From the IMG/VR virus record IMGVR_UViG_3300030104_006433, positions 78,986 to 142,985 of that record: a DNA stretch of 64,000 bases; one strand, 5' to 3'. Position 1 is the stretch's first letter. Every line of letters starts with the position of its first letter. The stretch comes from a virus. Made by a program: the position numbers and the translations under genes. This document shows positions 35,489-44,653 of this stretch, piece by piece. The notes beneath the pieces are model-generated. The model had not been told where the DNA came from. It searched no databases and saw only the letters and a program-made list of their open reading frames with translations.

Positions 35489-36751
35489 ATGTTTTGGCTA
35501 GTAGAAAATAGTGAACAATTCTGGAATTTACACCAGAATGAAGAATATCATAAGGAGGCTTATATAGAAGTTATTCCCTACTCATACAAAACTCATCCAA
35601 CAATTACTAAAGTATCTCTTGTATACTTACGTCCTTTAAATGCAAGTAAAGGATACATGATATCAATAAACCATAGTGAATCTATGCCGTTAAACAACGA
35701 GTATATTGTAAATTTAATTAATAATTATGATATATTGCATGTTTGGGGAAAAAAAGAGTTTTTGCATTATTTTACGTGTAGAAATGTAAATGACATTTCT
35801 TTACTTTGTCCTGAATATGAAATGGAAACTACCAAAGCCCATCAAATTTTACAACAAAGAACTAAAAATAAGTTGGATATTAACAGAATTATTCCTATCG
35901 TTAAACATTATGAGACGTGTGAAAAAAATTATAATAATTTAAAACAATATTTTAATGAACCAAACAACACATTTTACAACAACAGAGTACCATTGGTATT
36001 CAATGCCATTGAAAGGAATGGAATACAAGTGGATAGAGAACTCTTCAAAGAATATTTCAACCAAGATTGGGGAGATAAAGTCTATACACAATATAATTAC
36101 AGAACAACAACAACAAGACCCTCAAATAGATTTGGAGGAATAAATTTTGCTGCGTTAAATAAAGAAAATGGAATACGTAAAACATTTATACCAAAAAATG
36201 ATAAACTTGTTGAAATCGACATTTCAGCTTATCATCCTACTCTTGCTAGCTCCCTTATTGATTATAGCTTTGATGATAGAGATATTCATGCCTCATTTGC
36301 AAAAATGTATGGGGTGGATTACAAAAAATCTAAAGAATTAACATTTAAACAACTATATGGTGGGGTATTTGATCAATATAAACATTTAGAATTTTTTCAA
36401 AAGATACAAAATTTTATTGACAACTTATGGGATGATTTTCAAACTAAAGGATTTATTGAATGTCCTATTTCAAAATATAAATTTGAAAAATCTAAGTTAG
36501 ATAACATGAATCCACAAAAATTATTCAATTATCTATTACAGAATTTGGAGACAGCTAAAAATGTTCATATATTATGGGACATAATTAAAATATTAAAAAA
36601 CAAAGATACAAAATTAGTATTATACACTTATGATGCTTTTCTACTAGATTTTAAACTCACAGAAAGAACCACATTAGAACGCATATTAGATGTATTTAAA
36701 AAATATAAATTAAAAACAAAAATTACACATGGAACCAGTTATGACTTTTGA
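35489..36751 (+). CDS. Family A DNA polymerase-like protein (reduced)
   Basis: 420 residues. Motif A: LVEIDISAYHPTLASS with Asp244, then DRDIHASFAKMYG. Motif B: KSKELTFKQLYGG with Lys282, Phe286 and Tyr290. Motif C: LYTYDAFLLDF with Asp382, where the usual HDE is YDA. These are the palm and fingers signatures of Pol I-type polymerases. The N-terminal 170 residues look like an exonuclease fold without clear catalytic acids. This is half the size of Pol I and comes in addition to the family B polymerase at 53677-56698. It may be a specialised polymerase or a primer/repair enzyme. Confidence 0.7.
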   Translation: MFWLVENSEQFWNLHQNEEYHKEAYIEVIPYSYKTHPTITKVSLVYLRPLNASKGYMISINHSESMPLNNEYIVNLINNYDILHVWGKKEFLHYFTCRNVNDISLLCPEYEMETTKAHQILQQRTKNKLDINRIIPIVKHYETCEKNYNNLKQYFNEPNNTFYNNRVPLVFNAIERNGIQVDRELFKEYFNQDWGDKVYTQYNYRTTTTRPSNRFGGINFAALNKENGIRKTFIPKNDKLVEIDISAYHPTLASSLIDYSFDDRDIHASFAKMYGVDYKKSKELTFKQLYGGVFDQYKHLEFFQKIQNFIDNLWDDFQTKGFIECPISKYKFEKSKLDNMNPQKLFNYLLQNLETAKNVHILWDIIKILKNKDTKLVLYTYDAFLLDFKLTERTTLERILDVFKKYKLKTKITHGTSYDF

Positions 36752-37202
36752 ACAAACATTTGATATTTATACCATAGAATATGACAATGATAAATTTATA
36801 AATTTAAGTGACTTGAATAACAAATTATTTTGCACCTTTGTAAAATCAGAAGAGATTGATTCCAAAGTTAAAGAACTCTCCACTACCTATAATATAATGT
36901 ACAACAAAATGTTTGTACTTTATATTAAAAATAATGATGAGTATGTAATAACTTATAATGTGGATCAAGGTAATGTTAGTGAAATACCTGATAATACTAT
37001 TTTAGTGCATAGAAAAAAAGAAACAAATACCTTATACACTATTAATGCTTTAAATGAATTAATTAAAAAGCTTAATGGTGGTGTTGTTGACACTAAGTTT
37101 CCAATTAATTGGCAACATTATAGAAATTGTGTTTTACTGACTCAACATGGAGATTTAAAACAGTTAAATACAAAGATTCACGATATAATTGACCTCTCAT
37201 AG
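36729..37202 (+). CDS. Hypothetical protein, 157 aa
   Basis: Overlaps the polymerase-like gene by 23 nt if it starts at 36729; an alternative ATG at 36741 would shorten the overlap. Mixed alpha/beta sequence; the C-terminal part INALNELIKKLNGG, then FPINWQHYRNCVLLTQHGDL, looks like a conserved small domain. Expressed from the same early-type promoter as the polymerase-like gene, so it may be its partner. Function unknown. Confidence 0.65.
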   Translation: MEPVMTFEQTFDIYTIEYDNDKFINLSDLNNKLFCTFVKSEEIDSKVKELSTTYNIMYNKMFVLYIKNNDEYVITYNVDQGNVSEIPDNTILVHRKKETNTLYTINALNELIKKLNGGVVDTKFPINWQHYRNCVLLTQHGDLKQLNTKIHDIIDLS

Positions 37203-37209
37203 GCCATAG

Positions 37210-37240
37210 TTTGGCTATCAGTCAAACCTTTATTATATTT
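37210..37240 (+). promoter_or_regulatory. Early-type promoter of the replication operon
   Basis: TTTGGCT at 37210-37216 and TTATATTT at 37233-37240, box starts 23 nt apart; the ATG of the ssDNA-binding gene is 30 nt downstream. A small hairpin TAG(G)CCA/TGGCTA (37200-37217) overlaps the upstream box. Confidence 0.7.
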
Positions 37241-37269
37241 AAGTATTATTATTTAAAAAGTTATAAAAC

Positions 37270-38115
37270 ATGGATTTAAACGCGATTAAAAGTCGTTTGT
37301 CATCTTTAAATCAGGATGCCAAACCAAGAACAGGTGAGAAAAAAGATTATACATTAGTCTATTGGAAGCCAAGACAAGAAGGGAAATATCAAATCAGATT
37401 TGTACCTTCTTTAATAAATAAAAATAACCCATTTCAAGAAGTTTATATGCATTATGGAGTTGGAAAATATCCAATAGTAGCATTAACAAACTGGGGTGAA
37501 CAAGATCCAGTAGTGGATTTTACTAAAAAATTAAGAACAACAAGTGATTCTGAAAATTGGAGATTAGCTAAGAAATTAGATCCAAAATTGAGAGTATTTG
37601 CACCTGTTATTGTTAGAGGTGAAGAAGATAAAGGAGTTAGATTATTTGAATTTAGCAAAACTATCTATATGGAATTACTATCAATTGCAGACGATGAGGA
37701 TTATGGTGATTTTACAGATGTAGCAGAAGGTTTTGACTTTGTTGTTAATGCCTCTAAGGTAGTTGATAGACCAGGATTTGCTCTTAGTTTAAGACCAAAA
37801 CCAAAACAAACACCATTAAGTAAAGATGCTTCACAAGTAACAACATGGTTAGAAAATCAACCAAAATTGTTAGAAGAAAGATACAAATACACTTATGAGA
37901 AATTAAAAGAAGAATTACAAAACTTTATTTCTGGAGGTGAAGAAAAAGAAGATACAATAGTATCAGAACCAGCATCTGAATTTGATAATGACAATGTAGA
38001 AACTAAAGCTGAAGATAAATCTAAAAAAGCATTTAGTTTAGCAACACAAGGTAAACCTAAAAAAGCAAAATCAGAAGAATTTGATTCACTTTTTGAGGAT
38101 GATTTACCATTTTAA
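37270..38115 (+). CDS. 32: Single-stranded DNA-binding protein (gp32-like)
   Basis: 281 residues (T4 gp32 is 301). MDLNAIKSRLSSLN, the aromatic/basic core YTLVYWKPRQEGKYQIRFVP and VRLFEFSKTIYMELLSIAD, and an acidic end (EEFDSLFEDDLPF) are the layout of T4-like gp32. It coats ssDNA and recruits replication and recombination proteins. The protein has no cysteine at all, so the zinc site of T4 gp32 is absent. It heads the replication operon behind an early-type promoter. Confidence 0.85.
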   Translation: MDLNAIKSRLSSLNQDAKPRTGEKKDYTLVYWKPRQEGKYQIRFVPSLINKNNPFQEVYMHYGVGKYPIVALTNWGEQDPVVDFTKKLRTTSDSENWRLAKKLDPKLRVFAPVIVRGEEDKGVRLFEFSKTIYMELLSIADDEDYGDFTDVAEGFDFVVNASKVVDRPGFALSLRPKPKQTPLSKDASQVTTWLENQPKLLEERYKYTYEKLKEELQNFISGGEEKEDTIVSEPASEFDNDNVETKAEDKSKKAFSLATQGKPKKAKSEEFDSLFEDDLPF

Positions 38116-38126
38116 ATTAAAATTAT

Positions 38127-39203
38127 ATGCCAAGAGTTAAAAAATCGTTACAGGAAGCAGTCTCTGCTGAAATAAAATCCAAATTTGATTTAAGTTCCTT
38201 CAAAGAAAAGAAGGGACTTAAACAAAATGTTAAATTTAAAGATCAATCATGGATTCCTCTTTCACAAGCATTTCAAGATGTAACATCAATTCCAGGCATT
38301 CCTATGGGTCATATAGTTTTACTTAGAGGCCACTCAGATACAGGTAAAACAACAGCATTATTAGAAGCAGCAGTTTCAGCTCAAAAGAGAGGAATACTGC
38401 CTGTTTTTATTATTACTGAAATGAAATGGAACTGGGAACATGCTAAACAAATGGGATTAGATGTTAAAGAAGTAGTAGATGAAGAAACTGGAGAAATCGT
38501 AAATTATGAAGGTGAATTCATTTATACTGATAGAGAAACTATTAATTCAATTGAAGATGTAGCTGGATTTATTTTAGATCTAATAGATGAACAAAAGAAA
38601 GGTAACTTACCTTATGATTTATTATTCCTATGGGATAGTATAGGATCAGTACCTTGTGAAATGTCTATCAAATCAAATAAAAACAATAATGAATGGAATG
38701 CTGGTGCAATGTCTACTCAATTTGGAAATAATGTTAATCAGAGAATTACATTATCAAGAAAAGAATCATCGCCATTTACTAATACATTAGTTTGTATTAA
38801 TAAAGTATGGACAGCAAAAGCAGAATCACCAATGGGTAAACCTAAATTAATGAATAAAGGTGGATTTGCTATGTGGTTTGATTCTACATTTGTAGTTACA
38901 TTTGGTAATATTTCAAATGCTGGAACATCTAAAATTAAAGCAATTAAAGATGGTAAACAAGTAGAATTTGCTAAACGTGTTAATTTACAGATTGATAAAA
39001 ATCACATTAATGGGGTCACTACAAGAGGTAGAATAGTTATGACACCTCATGGGTTTATTAATGATAATGATAAAGAATTAAAAAACTATAAAGATGAAAA
39101 TGGTAAAGCTTGGAAAGATATTTTAGGTGGAACTGATTTTCAAATAGTTGAAGAGGAGCAAGATTATAATGATGTAACTTCTTATATAGAAGAACCACAA
39201 TAA
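38127..39203 (+). CDS. uvsX: RecA-like recombinase (UvsX)
   Basis: 358 residues. Walker A GHSDTGKTT at 68-76, Walker B-type DLLFLWDSIGSVP, and a C-terminal part with KNHINGVTTRGRIVM. This is the pattern of UvsX, which performs strand exchange and recombination-dependent replication in T4-like phages. It lies 11 nt after gp32, its partner protein. Length is close to T4 UvsX (391). Confidence 0.9.
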   Translation: MPRVKKSLQEAVSAEIKSKFDLSSFKEKKGLKQNVKFKDQSWIPLSQAFQDVTSIPGIPMGHIVLLRGHSDTGKTTALLEAAVSAQKRGILPVFIITEMKWNWEHAKQMGLDVKEVVDEETGEIVNYEGEFIYTDRETINSIEDVAGFILDLIDEQKKGNLPYDLLFLWDSIGSVPCEMSIKSNKNNNEWNAGAMSTQFGNNVNQRITLSRKESSPFTNTLVCINKVWTAKAESPMGKPKLMNKGGFAMWFDSTFVVTFGNISNAGTSKIKAIKDGKQVEFAKRVNLQIDKNHINGVTTRGRIVMTPHGFINDNDKELKNYKDENGKAWKDILGGTDFQIVEEEQDYNDVTSYIEEPQ

Positions 39204-39207
39204 AATT

Positions 39208-40239
39208 ATGAAAAAGAAAGAATTACTTGAACTTCTGGGTGATACTCAGGAGAATGATAAAAGTCTGACTGAGGGTAACAGAATATTGTTATTAGATGGT
39301 CTAAATTTATTTTTTAGAAACTTTGCAATGCTTAATATGGTTAATCCTGATGGAGTTCATATTGGAGGTTTAGGTGGATTTTTTCGATCATTAGGAGCTA
39401 TGATTCGTCAAACTCAACCAGATCAGGTTTATGTTGTATTTGATGGAGCGGGATCAGCAGCTAATCGTAAAAATTTAATACCAGAATATAAATCAGGTAG
39501 AAATTTACAAAGAATTACTAATTGGGAGGTGTTTGAAAATTTAGAAGATGAAGATGATTCTAAAATAGATCAAATGGTTAGAGTTATACAATATTTAAAA
39601 ACACTCCCAGTTAAAACATTAACTTTAGATAAGGCTGAAGCAGATGATATTATTGCATATTTAAGTAATAAATTACCAAATCACAAAGATGATCAAGTAT
39701 TTATAGTATCTAGTGATAAAGATTTCTTACAATTGATTTCCAAAAATGTTGTAGTATATAGACCTATAGAAAAAAAATATTATACTGAAAAAGTAATGAA
39801 AGAAAAGTATAATATGCCAGCTCAAAATTTTATTTTATATAAAACCCTATTAGGAGATAACTCTGATAAAATTAAAGGAGTTAAAGGATTAGGTGAAAAA
39901 GGTATATTTAAAAAATTTCCTGAGTTAACAGAAGGTATTTTAACTTTTGATGATATATTTAAAATATGTGAAAATAAATTTAAAGACCATGTAGTATATG
40001 CTCGTATAATACAGAGTGTTGAAGATCTAGAAAAAAATTATAAAGTAATGGATCTAAGTAATCCAATGTTAGGAACAAATGATAAAGAATATTTAGATAG
40101 GATTGTAGAATCAAAAGATTTAAATTATATTCCTGACCAATTTATAGCATTATATAATGAAGATAAATTAGGTGGGATGATTAGAAATTTAGATTTTTGG
40201 TTAGATGATGTTTTTGAAAAATTAGTTACAAATAAATAA
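39208..40239 (+). CDS. rnh: 5'-3' exonuclease / RNase H (FEN family)
   Basis: 343 residues. The metal-binding acids of the FEN family are visible: LLLDGLNLFFR (Asp30), VVFDGAGSAANRK, DKAEADDIIAYL, VSSDKDFLQL and GDNSDKIKGVKGLGEKG (helix-hairpin-helix). T4 RNase H removes RNA primers and flaps during lagging-strand synthesis; it is 305 residues long. It lies between uvsX and the helicase, with 4-5 nt spacings. Confidence 0.88.
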   Translation: MKKKELLELLGDTQENDKSLTEGNRILLLDGLNLFFRNFAMLNMVNPDGVHIGGLGGFFRSLGAMIRQTQPDQVYVVFDGAGSAANRKNLIPEYKSGRNLQRITNWEVFENLEDEDDSKIDQMVRVIQYLKTLPVKTLTLDKAEADDIIAYLSNKLPNHKDDQVFIVSSDKDFLQLISKNVVVYRPIEKKYYTEKVMKEKYNMPAQNFILYKTLLGDNSDKIKGVKGLGEKGIFKKFPELTEGILTFDDIFKICENKFKDHVVYARIIQSVEDLEKNYKVMDLSNPMLGTNDKEYLDRIVESKDLNYIPDQFIALYNEDKLGGMIRNLDFWLDDVFEKLVTNK

Positions 40240-40244
40240 GTTAT

Positions 40245-41621
40245 ATGACATTAAAAAGTATTCAAGAGTACGGAAAAGAATTTCAAATAAAGGTTTTATC
40301 TTCTTTATTAACACATAAAGAATTTTTAACAAACATATATGATATTTTAAATGAAGAAGATTTTAATAATCAAGCCCATAGATGGATTATTAAAGAAATA
40401 CTAAAATACTATGACAAATACCATACAGTTCCCTCTTTAGATATTTTAAAAGTTGAAATTAAAAAAATTGAAAATGAAGTATTACAAATATCAGTTCAAG
40501 AACAATTAAGAGAAGCTTATATAGCAAGTGATGATGATTTAGAGTATGTACAAGAAGAATTTTCTGCTTTTTGCAAAAACCAACAACTCAAAAAAGCACT
40601 ATTATCTTCAGTTGATTTATTAAAAGCCGGAGATTATGATTCTATAAAATTATTAGTAGAAAATGCTTTAAGAGCAGGAAATGACAAAAATATAGGTCAT
40701 GAATATAATTTAGATATTGAAACTAGATATAGAGAAGATACAAGAAATCCAATACCCACACCTTGGGATAGAATAAATGAATTATTACAAGGTGGATTAG
40801 GACAGGGAGATTTTGGTTTAATATTTGGAAATCCAGGAGGAGGAAAAAGTTGGTCTTTAGTGGCATTAGGAGGATTTGCCGTTAGAGCAGGTTATAATGT
40901 TTTACATTATACTTTAGAATTAGGTGAAGATTATGTAGGTAGAAGATATGATGCGTTTTTCACTCAAATTCCTGTAAACCATATAATGCAAAATAAAGAT
41001 AAAGTAGAAGAAGTAATACCTCAAATACCAGGTAAATTAGTTATAAAAGAATTTCCAATGGGGAAGGCAACTATACATACTGTAGAATCACATATTAGAA
41101 AATGTCATGATTTAGATATTAAACCTGATTTAGTGATAATAGATTATGTTGATCTTCTAGCAACAAGAAAAAGAACAAATGACCGTAAGGGAGAAATAGA
41201 TGATATTTATACAAGCACTAAAGGACTTGCCCGAGAATTAAAAGTACCAATCTGGTCAGTTTCTCAAGTTAATAGAGCAGGTGCTAAAGATGATGTTATA
41301 GAAGGAGATAAAGCAGCAGGAAGTTATGATAAAATTATGATAACTGATTTTTGTTTATCATTATCTAGAAAAGCAAAAGACAAAGTAAATGGCACCGGTA
41401 GGTTTCATGTAATGAAAAATAGATACGGAATGGATGGTTTAACATTTGGAGTAAAAGCTAATACATCAACTGGACATTTTTCAGTTCATGATTATAATGA
41501 GGATGATGAATTAGTATCTAATTTACAAACAGAATCTCTTTCAACATCTGATTTTAATAATTATGATAAAGACCATTTAAAAGGTCAAAATATAACAGAG
41601 AATTTTTTTATGAATCAATAA
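40245..41621 (+). CDS. 41: Replicative DNA helicase (gp41-like, DnaB family)
   Basis: 458 residues (T4 gp41 is 475). A DnaB-type N-domain (LLTHKEFLTNIYDILNEEDF) is followed by the RecA-like core with Walker A GNPGGGKS at 195-202, Walker B DLVIIDYVDLLA, and DnaB motif VSQVNRAG. It unwinds the fork as a hexamer. A separate primase (gp61) was not found in the window. Five nt separate it from the RNase H gene. Confidence 0.9.
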   Translation: MTLKSIQEYGKEFQIKVLSSLLTHKEFLTNIYDILNEEDFNNQAHRWIIKEILKYYDKYHTVPSLDILKVEIKKIENEVLQISVQEQLREAYIASDDDLEYVQEEFSAFCKNQQLKKALLSSVDLLKAGDYDSIKLLVENALRAGNDKNIGHEYNLDIETRYREDTRNPIPTPWDRINELLQGGLGQGDFGLIFGNPGGGKSWSLVALGGFAVRAGYNVLHYTLELGEDYVGRRYDAFFTQIPVNHIMQNKDKVEEVIPQIPGKLVIKEFPMGKATIHTVESHIRKCHDLDIKPDLVIIDYVDLLATRKRTNDRKGEIDDIYTSTKGLARELKVPIWSVSQVNRAGAKDDVIEGDKAAGSYDKIMITDFCLSLSRKAKDKVNGTGRFHVMKNRYGMDGLTFGVKANTSTGHFSVHDYNEDDELVSNLQTESLSTSDFNNYDKDHLKGQNITENFFMNQ

Positions 41622-41633
41622 ACCTTAACACAT

Positions 41634-42620
41634 ATGGCAAAATCAAGATTACTTCAGGAAAGAATAGTTTATAAACCATTTGAATATCAAGCAGCAGCTG
41701 ATTACTGGTTAAAACAACAACAAGCTCATTGGTTACATACTGAAGTACCAATGATGTCTGATATAAATGATTGGAAACAAAATCTATCAGAAACAGAAAA
41801 AAATATAGTAGGAACTATTTTAAAAGGATTTGCACAAACTGAAACAGTAGTAAATGATTACTGGTCAGGATTAGTAACAAAATGGTTTCGAAAACCTGAA
41901 ATAATAATGATGGCCACAACATTTGGAGCTTTTGAAACAATACATGCTGAAGCTTATTCTTTACTTAATGAGGAATTAGGATTGGATGATTTTAGTGAAT
42001 TTTTAGAGGATGAAACTACAATGGCCAAGATTGAAAATTTAATGAATGTGAGAGATAATTTTAATGGGGAAAAAGATTGGCATGAGATAGCCAAATCATT
42101 AGCTGTATTTTCAGCTTTCACAGAAGGAGTAAATTTATTTTCTTCATTTGCAGTTTTATTATCTTTTAAAATGCAAAATAAACTTAAAGGTGTAGGCCAA
42201 ATAGTAGAATGGAGTATTAGAGATGAATCATTACATTCAGAAGCAGGATGTTGGTTATTTAGAACATTAATAAAAGAAAACCCAGATTTAAATACACCAG
42301 AATTAGAAGCAGCAATTAATGAGGCAGCTTTATTATCACTACAATTAGAACTTAATTTCATAGAAAAAGTTTATGAATTAGGAGATTTAGAAGGTTGTTC
42401 TAAATACAACTTAACTAACTTTATAAAAAACAGAGTTAATACAAAATTAGCTGATTTAGGTTACACTCCTATTTTAACTGATATAGATATGAAAGCAGTT
42501 AATGAAATGAAATGGTTTGATTCTTTAAGCGCAGGAAAACAACATACAGATTTCTTTGCAAATAGAGTAACAAATTATAGTAAGGGACACTTAGAATGGG
42601 ACGCAGCATCAATATTTTAA
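41634..42620 (+). CDS. nrdB: Ribonucleotide reductase small subunit (class I)
   Basis: 328 residues. DYWLKQQQAHWLHTEVPMMS near the N-terminus, FETIHAEAYSLLNEEL and SIRDESLHSEAGCWLFRTLI carry the Glu/His metal ligands of the NrdB di-metal centre. It makes the radical for ribonucleotide reduction, giving dNTPs for phage DNA. The large subunit follows 3 nt later, an order reversed relative to T4. Confidence 0.92.
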   Translation: MAKSRLLQERIVYKPFEYQAAADYWLKQQQAHWLHTEVPMMSDINDWKQNLSETEKNIVGTILKGFAQTETVVNDYWSGLVTKWFRKPEIIMMATTFGAFETIHAEAYSLLNEELGLDDFSEFLEDETTMAKIENLMNVRDNFNGEKDWHEIAKSLAVFSAFTEGVNLFSSFAVLLSFKMQNKLKGVGQIVEWSIRDESLHSEAGCWLFRTLIKENPDLNTPELEAAINEAALLSLQLELNFIEKVYELGDLEGCSKYNLTNFIKNRVNTKLADLGYTPILTDIDMKAVNEMKWFDSLSAGKQHTDFFANRVTNYSKGHLEWDAASIF

Positions 42621-42623
42621 TTT

Positions 42624-44333
42624 ATGGATAACAATTTAATATCAGATTACAAACAATGGGAAAAAGGTAGAGACTATCCCGAATGGATGGATGAAGTAGC
42701 TTTATCTACAATCTCAAAAGGTTATTTAATGCCAGGTGAAACACCTAAAAAAGCATATAGAAGAGTAGCATCAGCAGTAGCTATGAGACTAAATAGACCA
42801 GATTTAGAAATAAAATTCTTTAAATATATTTGGAATGGTTGGATAGGATTAGCTTCACCTGTTTTATCAAATACAGGAACAGATAGAGGATTACCAATTT
42901 CATGTTTTGGAATTGATACCCCTGACTCTATTAGAGGTATAGGTTTAACAAATGCAGAATTAATGCGTTTAACTTCTTATGGAGGAGGAGTTGGAATTGG
43001 TTTAAATAGAATTAGACCTAGAGGAACAACTATTAAAGGAAATGGAAAATCAGAAGGAATAGTTCCTTGGTCAAAAATTTATGATTCAACTATAATAGCT
43101 ACAAATCAGGGTAGTGTACGAAGAGGAGCAGCTAGTGTTAATTTAGATGTAACTCACCCTGATATTAAGGAATATCTTCAAATAAGACGACCAAAAGGTG
43201 ATCCAAACAGACAATGTTTAAATTTACATCAATGTGTAGTTGTAGAGGATTCTTTTATGAGAAAATTGAATGATAGAGATCAAGAAGCTATGGAATTATG
43301 GTTAGAAATTCTAAAATCAAGAATGGAAACTGGTGAACCTTATATAATGTTTAAAGATAATGTTAATAAAGATAATCCAATGGCTTATCTAATGAACAAT
43401 TTAGATGTTTCCATGACTAATATATGTTCAGAAATAACATTACACACAGATGAAGAACATAGTTTTATATGTTGTTTATCATCTTTAAACTTAGCTAAAT
43501 ATGATGAATGGAAAAATACAGATGTTGTAGAAACTGCTATATATTTTCTAGATGGTGTAATGCAAGAATTTATAGATAAAACAGAAGGTAAAGCCTCTAT
43601 GAAACGTACTAATAGACATGCAGTTAAAGGAAGAGCTTTAGGATTAGGTGTAATGGGTTGGCATACATTCTTACAACAAAAAGATTTACCATTTAATTCT
43701 ATTTCATCAACAGCTTGGACCCATACAGTTTTCTCACAGATAAAATTAAAAGCAGAAACCGCTTCACGTCAATTAGCTGAGGAATATGGAGAACCTTTAT
43801 GGTGTAAAGGTACAGGTATGAGAAACACTCACCTATTAGCTGTAGCACCTACAGTATCTAATTCTAGAATATCAGGATGTTCAGCAGGAATTGAACCACA
43901 ACCCGCTAATGTTTATACATTCAATGGTGCAAAAGGTACTTTTATTGTTAAAAATAAAGAATTAGTTAATAAATTAAAAGAAACAAAATCAAACACAGAA
44001 AAAGTATGGGATCAAATTTTAGCAGATAATGGGTCTGTACAAAATTTACCTGAAGAAATATTATCAGCTGAAGATAAAGAAGTGTTCTTAACATTTCCAG
44101 AAATAAACCAATTAGGCTTAGTTCAACAAGCAGCTATTAGGCAAAAATATATAGACCAAACACAATCTTTAAATTTATCATTTGACCCAACAGATTCTCC
44201 AAGATGGATAAATCAAGTACATATAGAAGCTTGGAAATTAGGAGTAAAAACATTATATTATCTAAGAACTGATTCTGTTATTAAAGGTGACTTAGGGTCT
44301 AGAATGGCTGAATGTACATCTTGTGATGGATAG
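42624..44333 (+). CDS. nrdA: Ribonucleotide reductase large subunit (class I)
   Basis: 569 residues, shorter than T4 NrdA (754). Conserved cysteines are seen at LPISCFG (Cys94), SMTNICSEI (the thiyl radical Cys with N and E), HSFICCLSSLNLA, and the shuttle pair at the end, RMAECTSCDG. It begins at the barrel and has no N-terminal ATP-cone, so the usual dATP activity switch is missing. With nrdB it reduces NDPs to dNDPs. Confidence 0.9.
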   Translation: MDNNLISDYKQWEKGRDYPEWMDEVALSTISKGYLMPGETPKKAYRRVASAVAMRLNRPDLEIKFFKYIWNGWIGLASPVLSNTGTDRGLPISCFGIDTPDSIRGIGLTNAELMRLTSYGGGVGIGLNRIRPRGTTIKGNGKSEGIVPWSKIYDSTIIATNQGSVRRGAASVNLDVTHPDIKEYLQIRRPKGDPNRQCLNLHQCVVVEDSFMRKLNDRDQEAMELWLEILKSRMETGEPYIMFKDNVNKDNPMAYLMNNLDVSMTNICSEITLHTDEEHSFICCLSSLNLAKYDEWKNTDVVETAIYFLDGVMQEFIDKTEGKASMKRTNRHAVKGRALGLGVMGWHTFLQQKDLPFNSISSTAWTHTVFSQIKLKAETASRQLAEEYGEPLWCKGTGMRNTHLLAVAPTVSNSRISGCSAGIEPQPANVYTFNGAKGTFIVKNKELVNKLKETKSNTEKVWDQILADNGSVQNLPEEILSAEDKEVFLTFPEINQLGLVQQAAIRQKYIDQTQSLNLSFDPTDSPRWINQVHIEAWKLGVKTLYYLRTDSVIKGDLGSRMAECTSCDG

Positions 44334-44335
44334 TA

Positions 44336-44345
44336 ATATTTATAA
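44336..44345 (+). promoter_or_regulatory. Late-type promoter of the lysis cassette
   Basis: ATATTTATAA, 2 nt after the nrdA stop, 36 nt from motif start to the holin-like ATG. A late motif set between two early-type blocks, exactly where lysis genes begin. Confidence 0.68.
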
Positions 44346-44371
44346 TAAACCAAGTTTTAAAAAATAGTTTT

Positions 44372-44650
44372 ATGGGATTAATTAAAAATATAAAACAAAA
44401 ACTTATGGCTTTTAGAGATATGTTCAAAGATGAAAATGACATTAATGAAAAAAATGTTGTTGGATTCGCTTCATTTGCTGTTATGGCATTATTTGCTATT
44501 GTAGACCTTGCAACAGGTGTATATGGTAAGGAAATTGCTATTTCAGAATATATTTACAATTCTTTTGTAATAATTACTTTAGGTTGTTTTGGTATATCTG
44601 AAGTAGGAAAAATGTTTGGTAAAAAAGAAGATAAAACAGATAAAAAATAA
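44372..44650 (+). CDS. Holin-like membrane protein, 92 aa
   Basis: Two hydrophobic segments (about residues 29-52, FASFAVMALFAIVDLATGVY, and 58-78, YNSFVIITLGCFGISEV) with charged ends and a Lys-rich C-terminus (GKKEDKTDKK). Size, topology and the endolysin gene 3 nt downstream suggest a holin that permeabilises the inner membrane to time lysis. It has no similarity to T4 holin t that could be seen. Function inferred. Confidence 0.65.
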   Translation: MGLIKNIKQKLMAFRDMFKDENDINEKNVVGFASFAVMALFAIVDLATGVYGKEIAISEYIYNSFVIITLGCFGISEVGKMFGKKEDKTDKK

Positions 44651-44653
44651 AAT

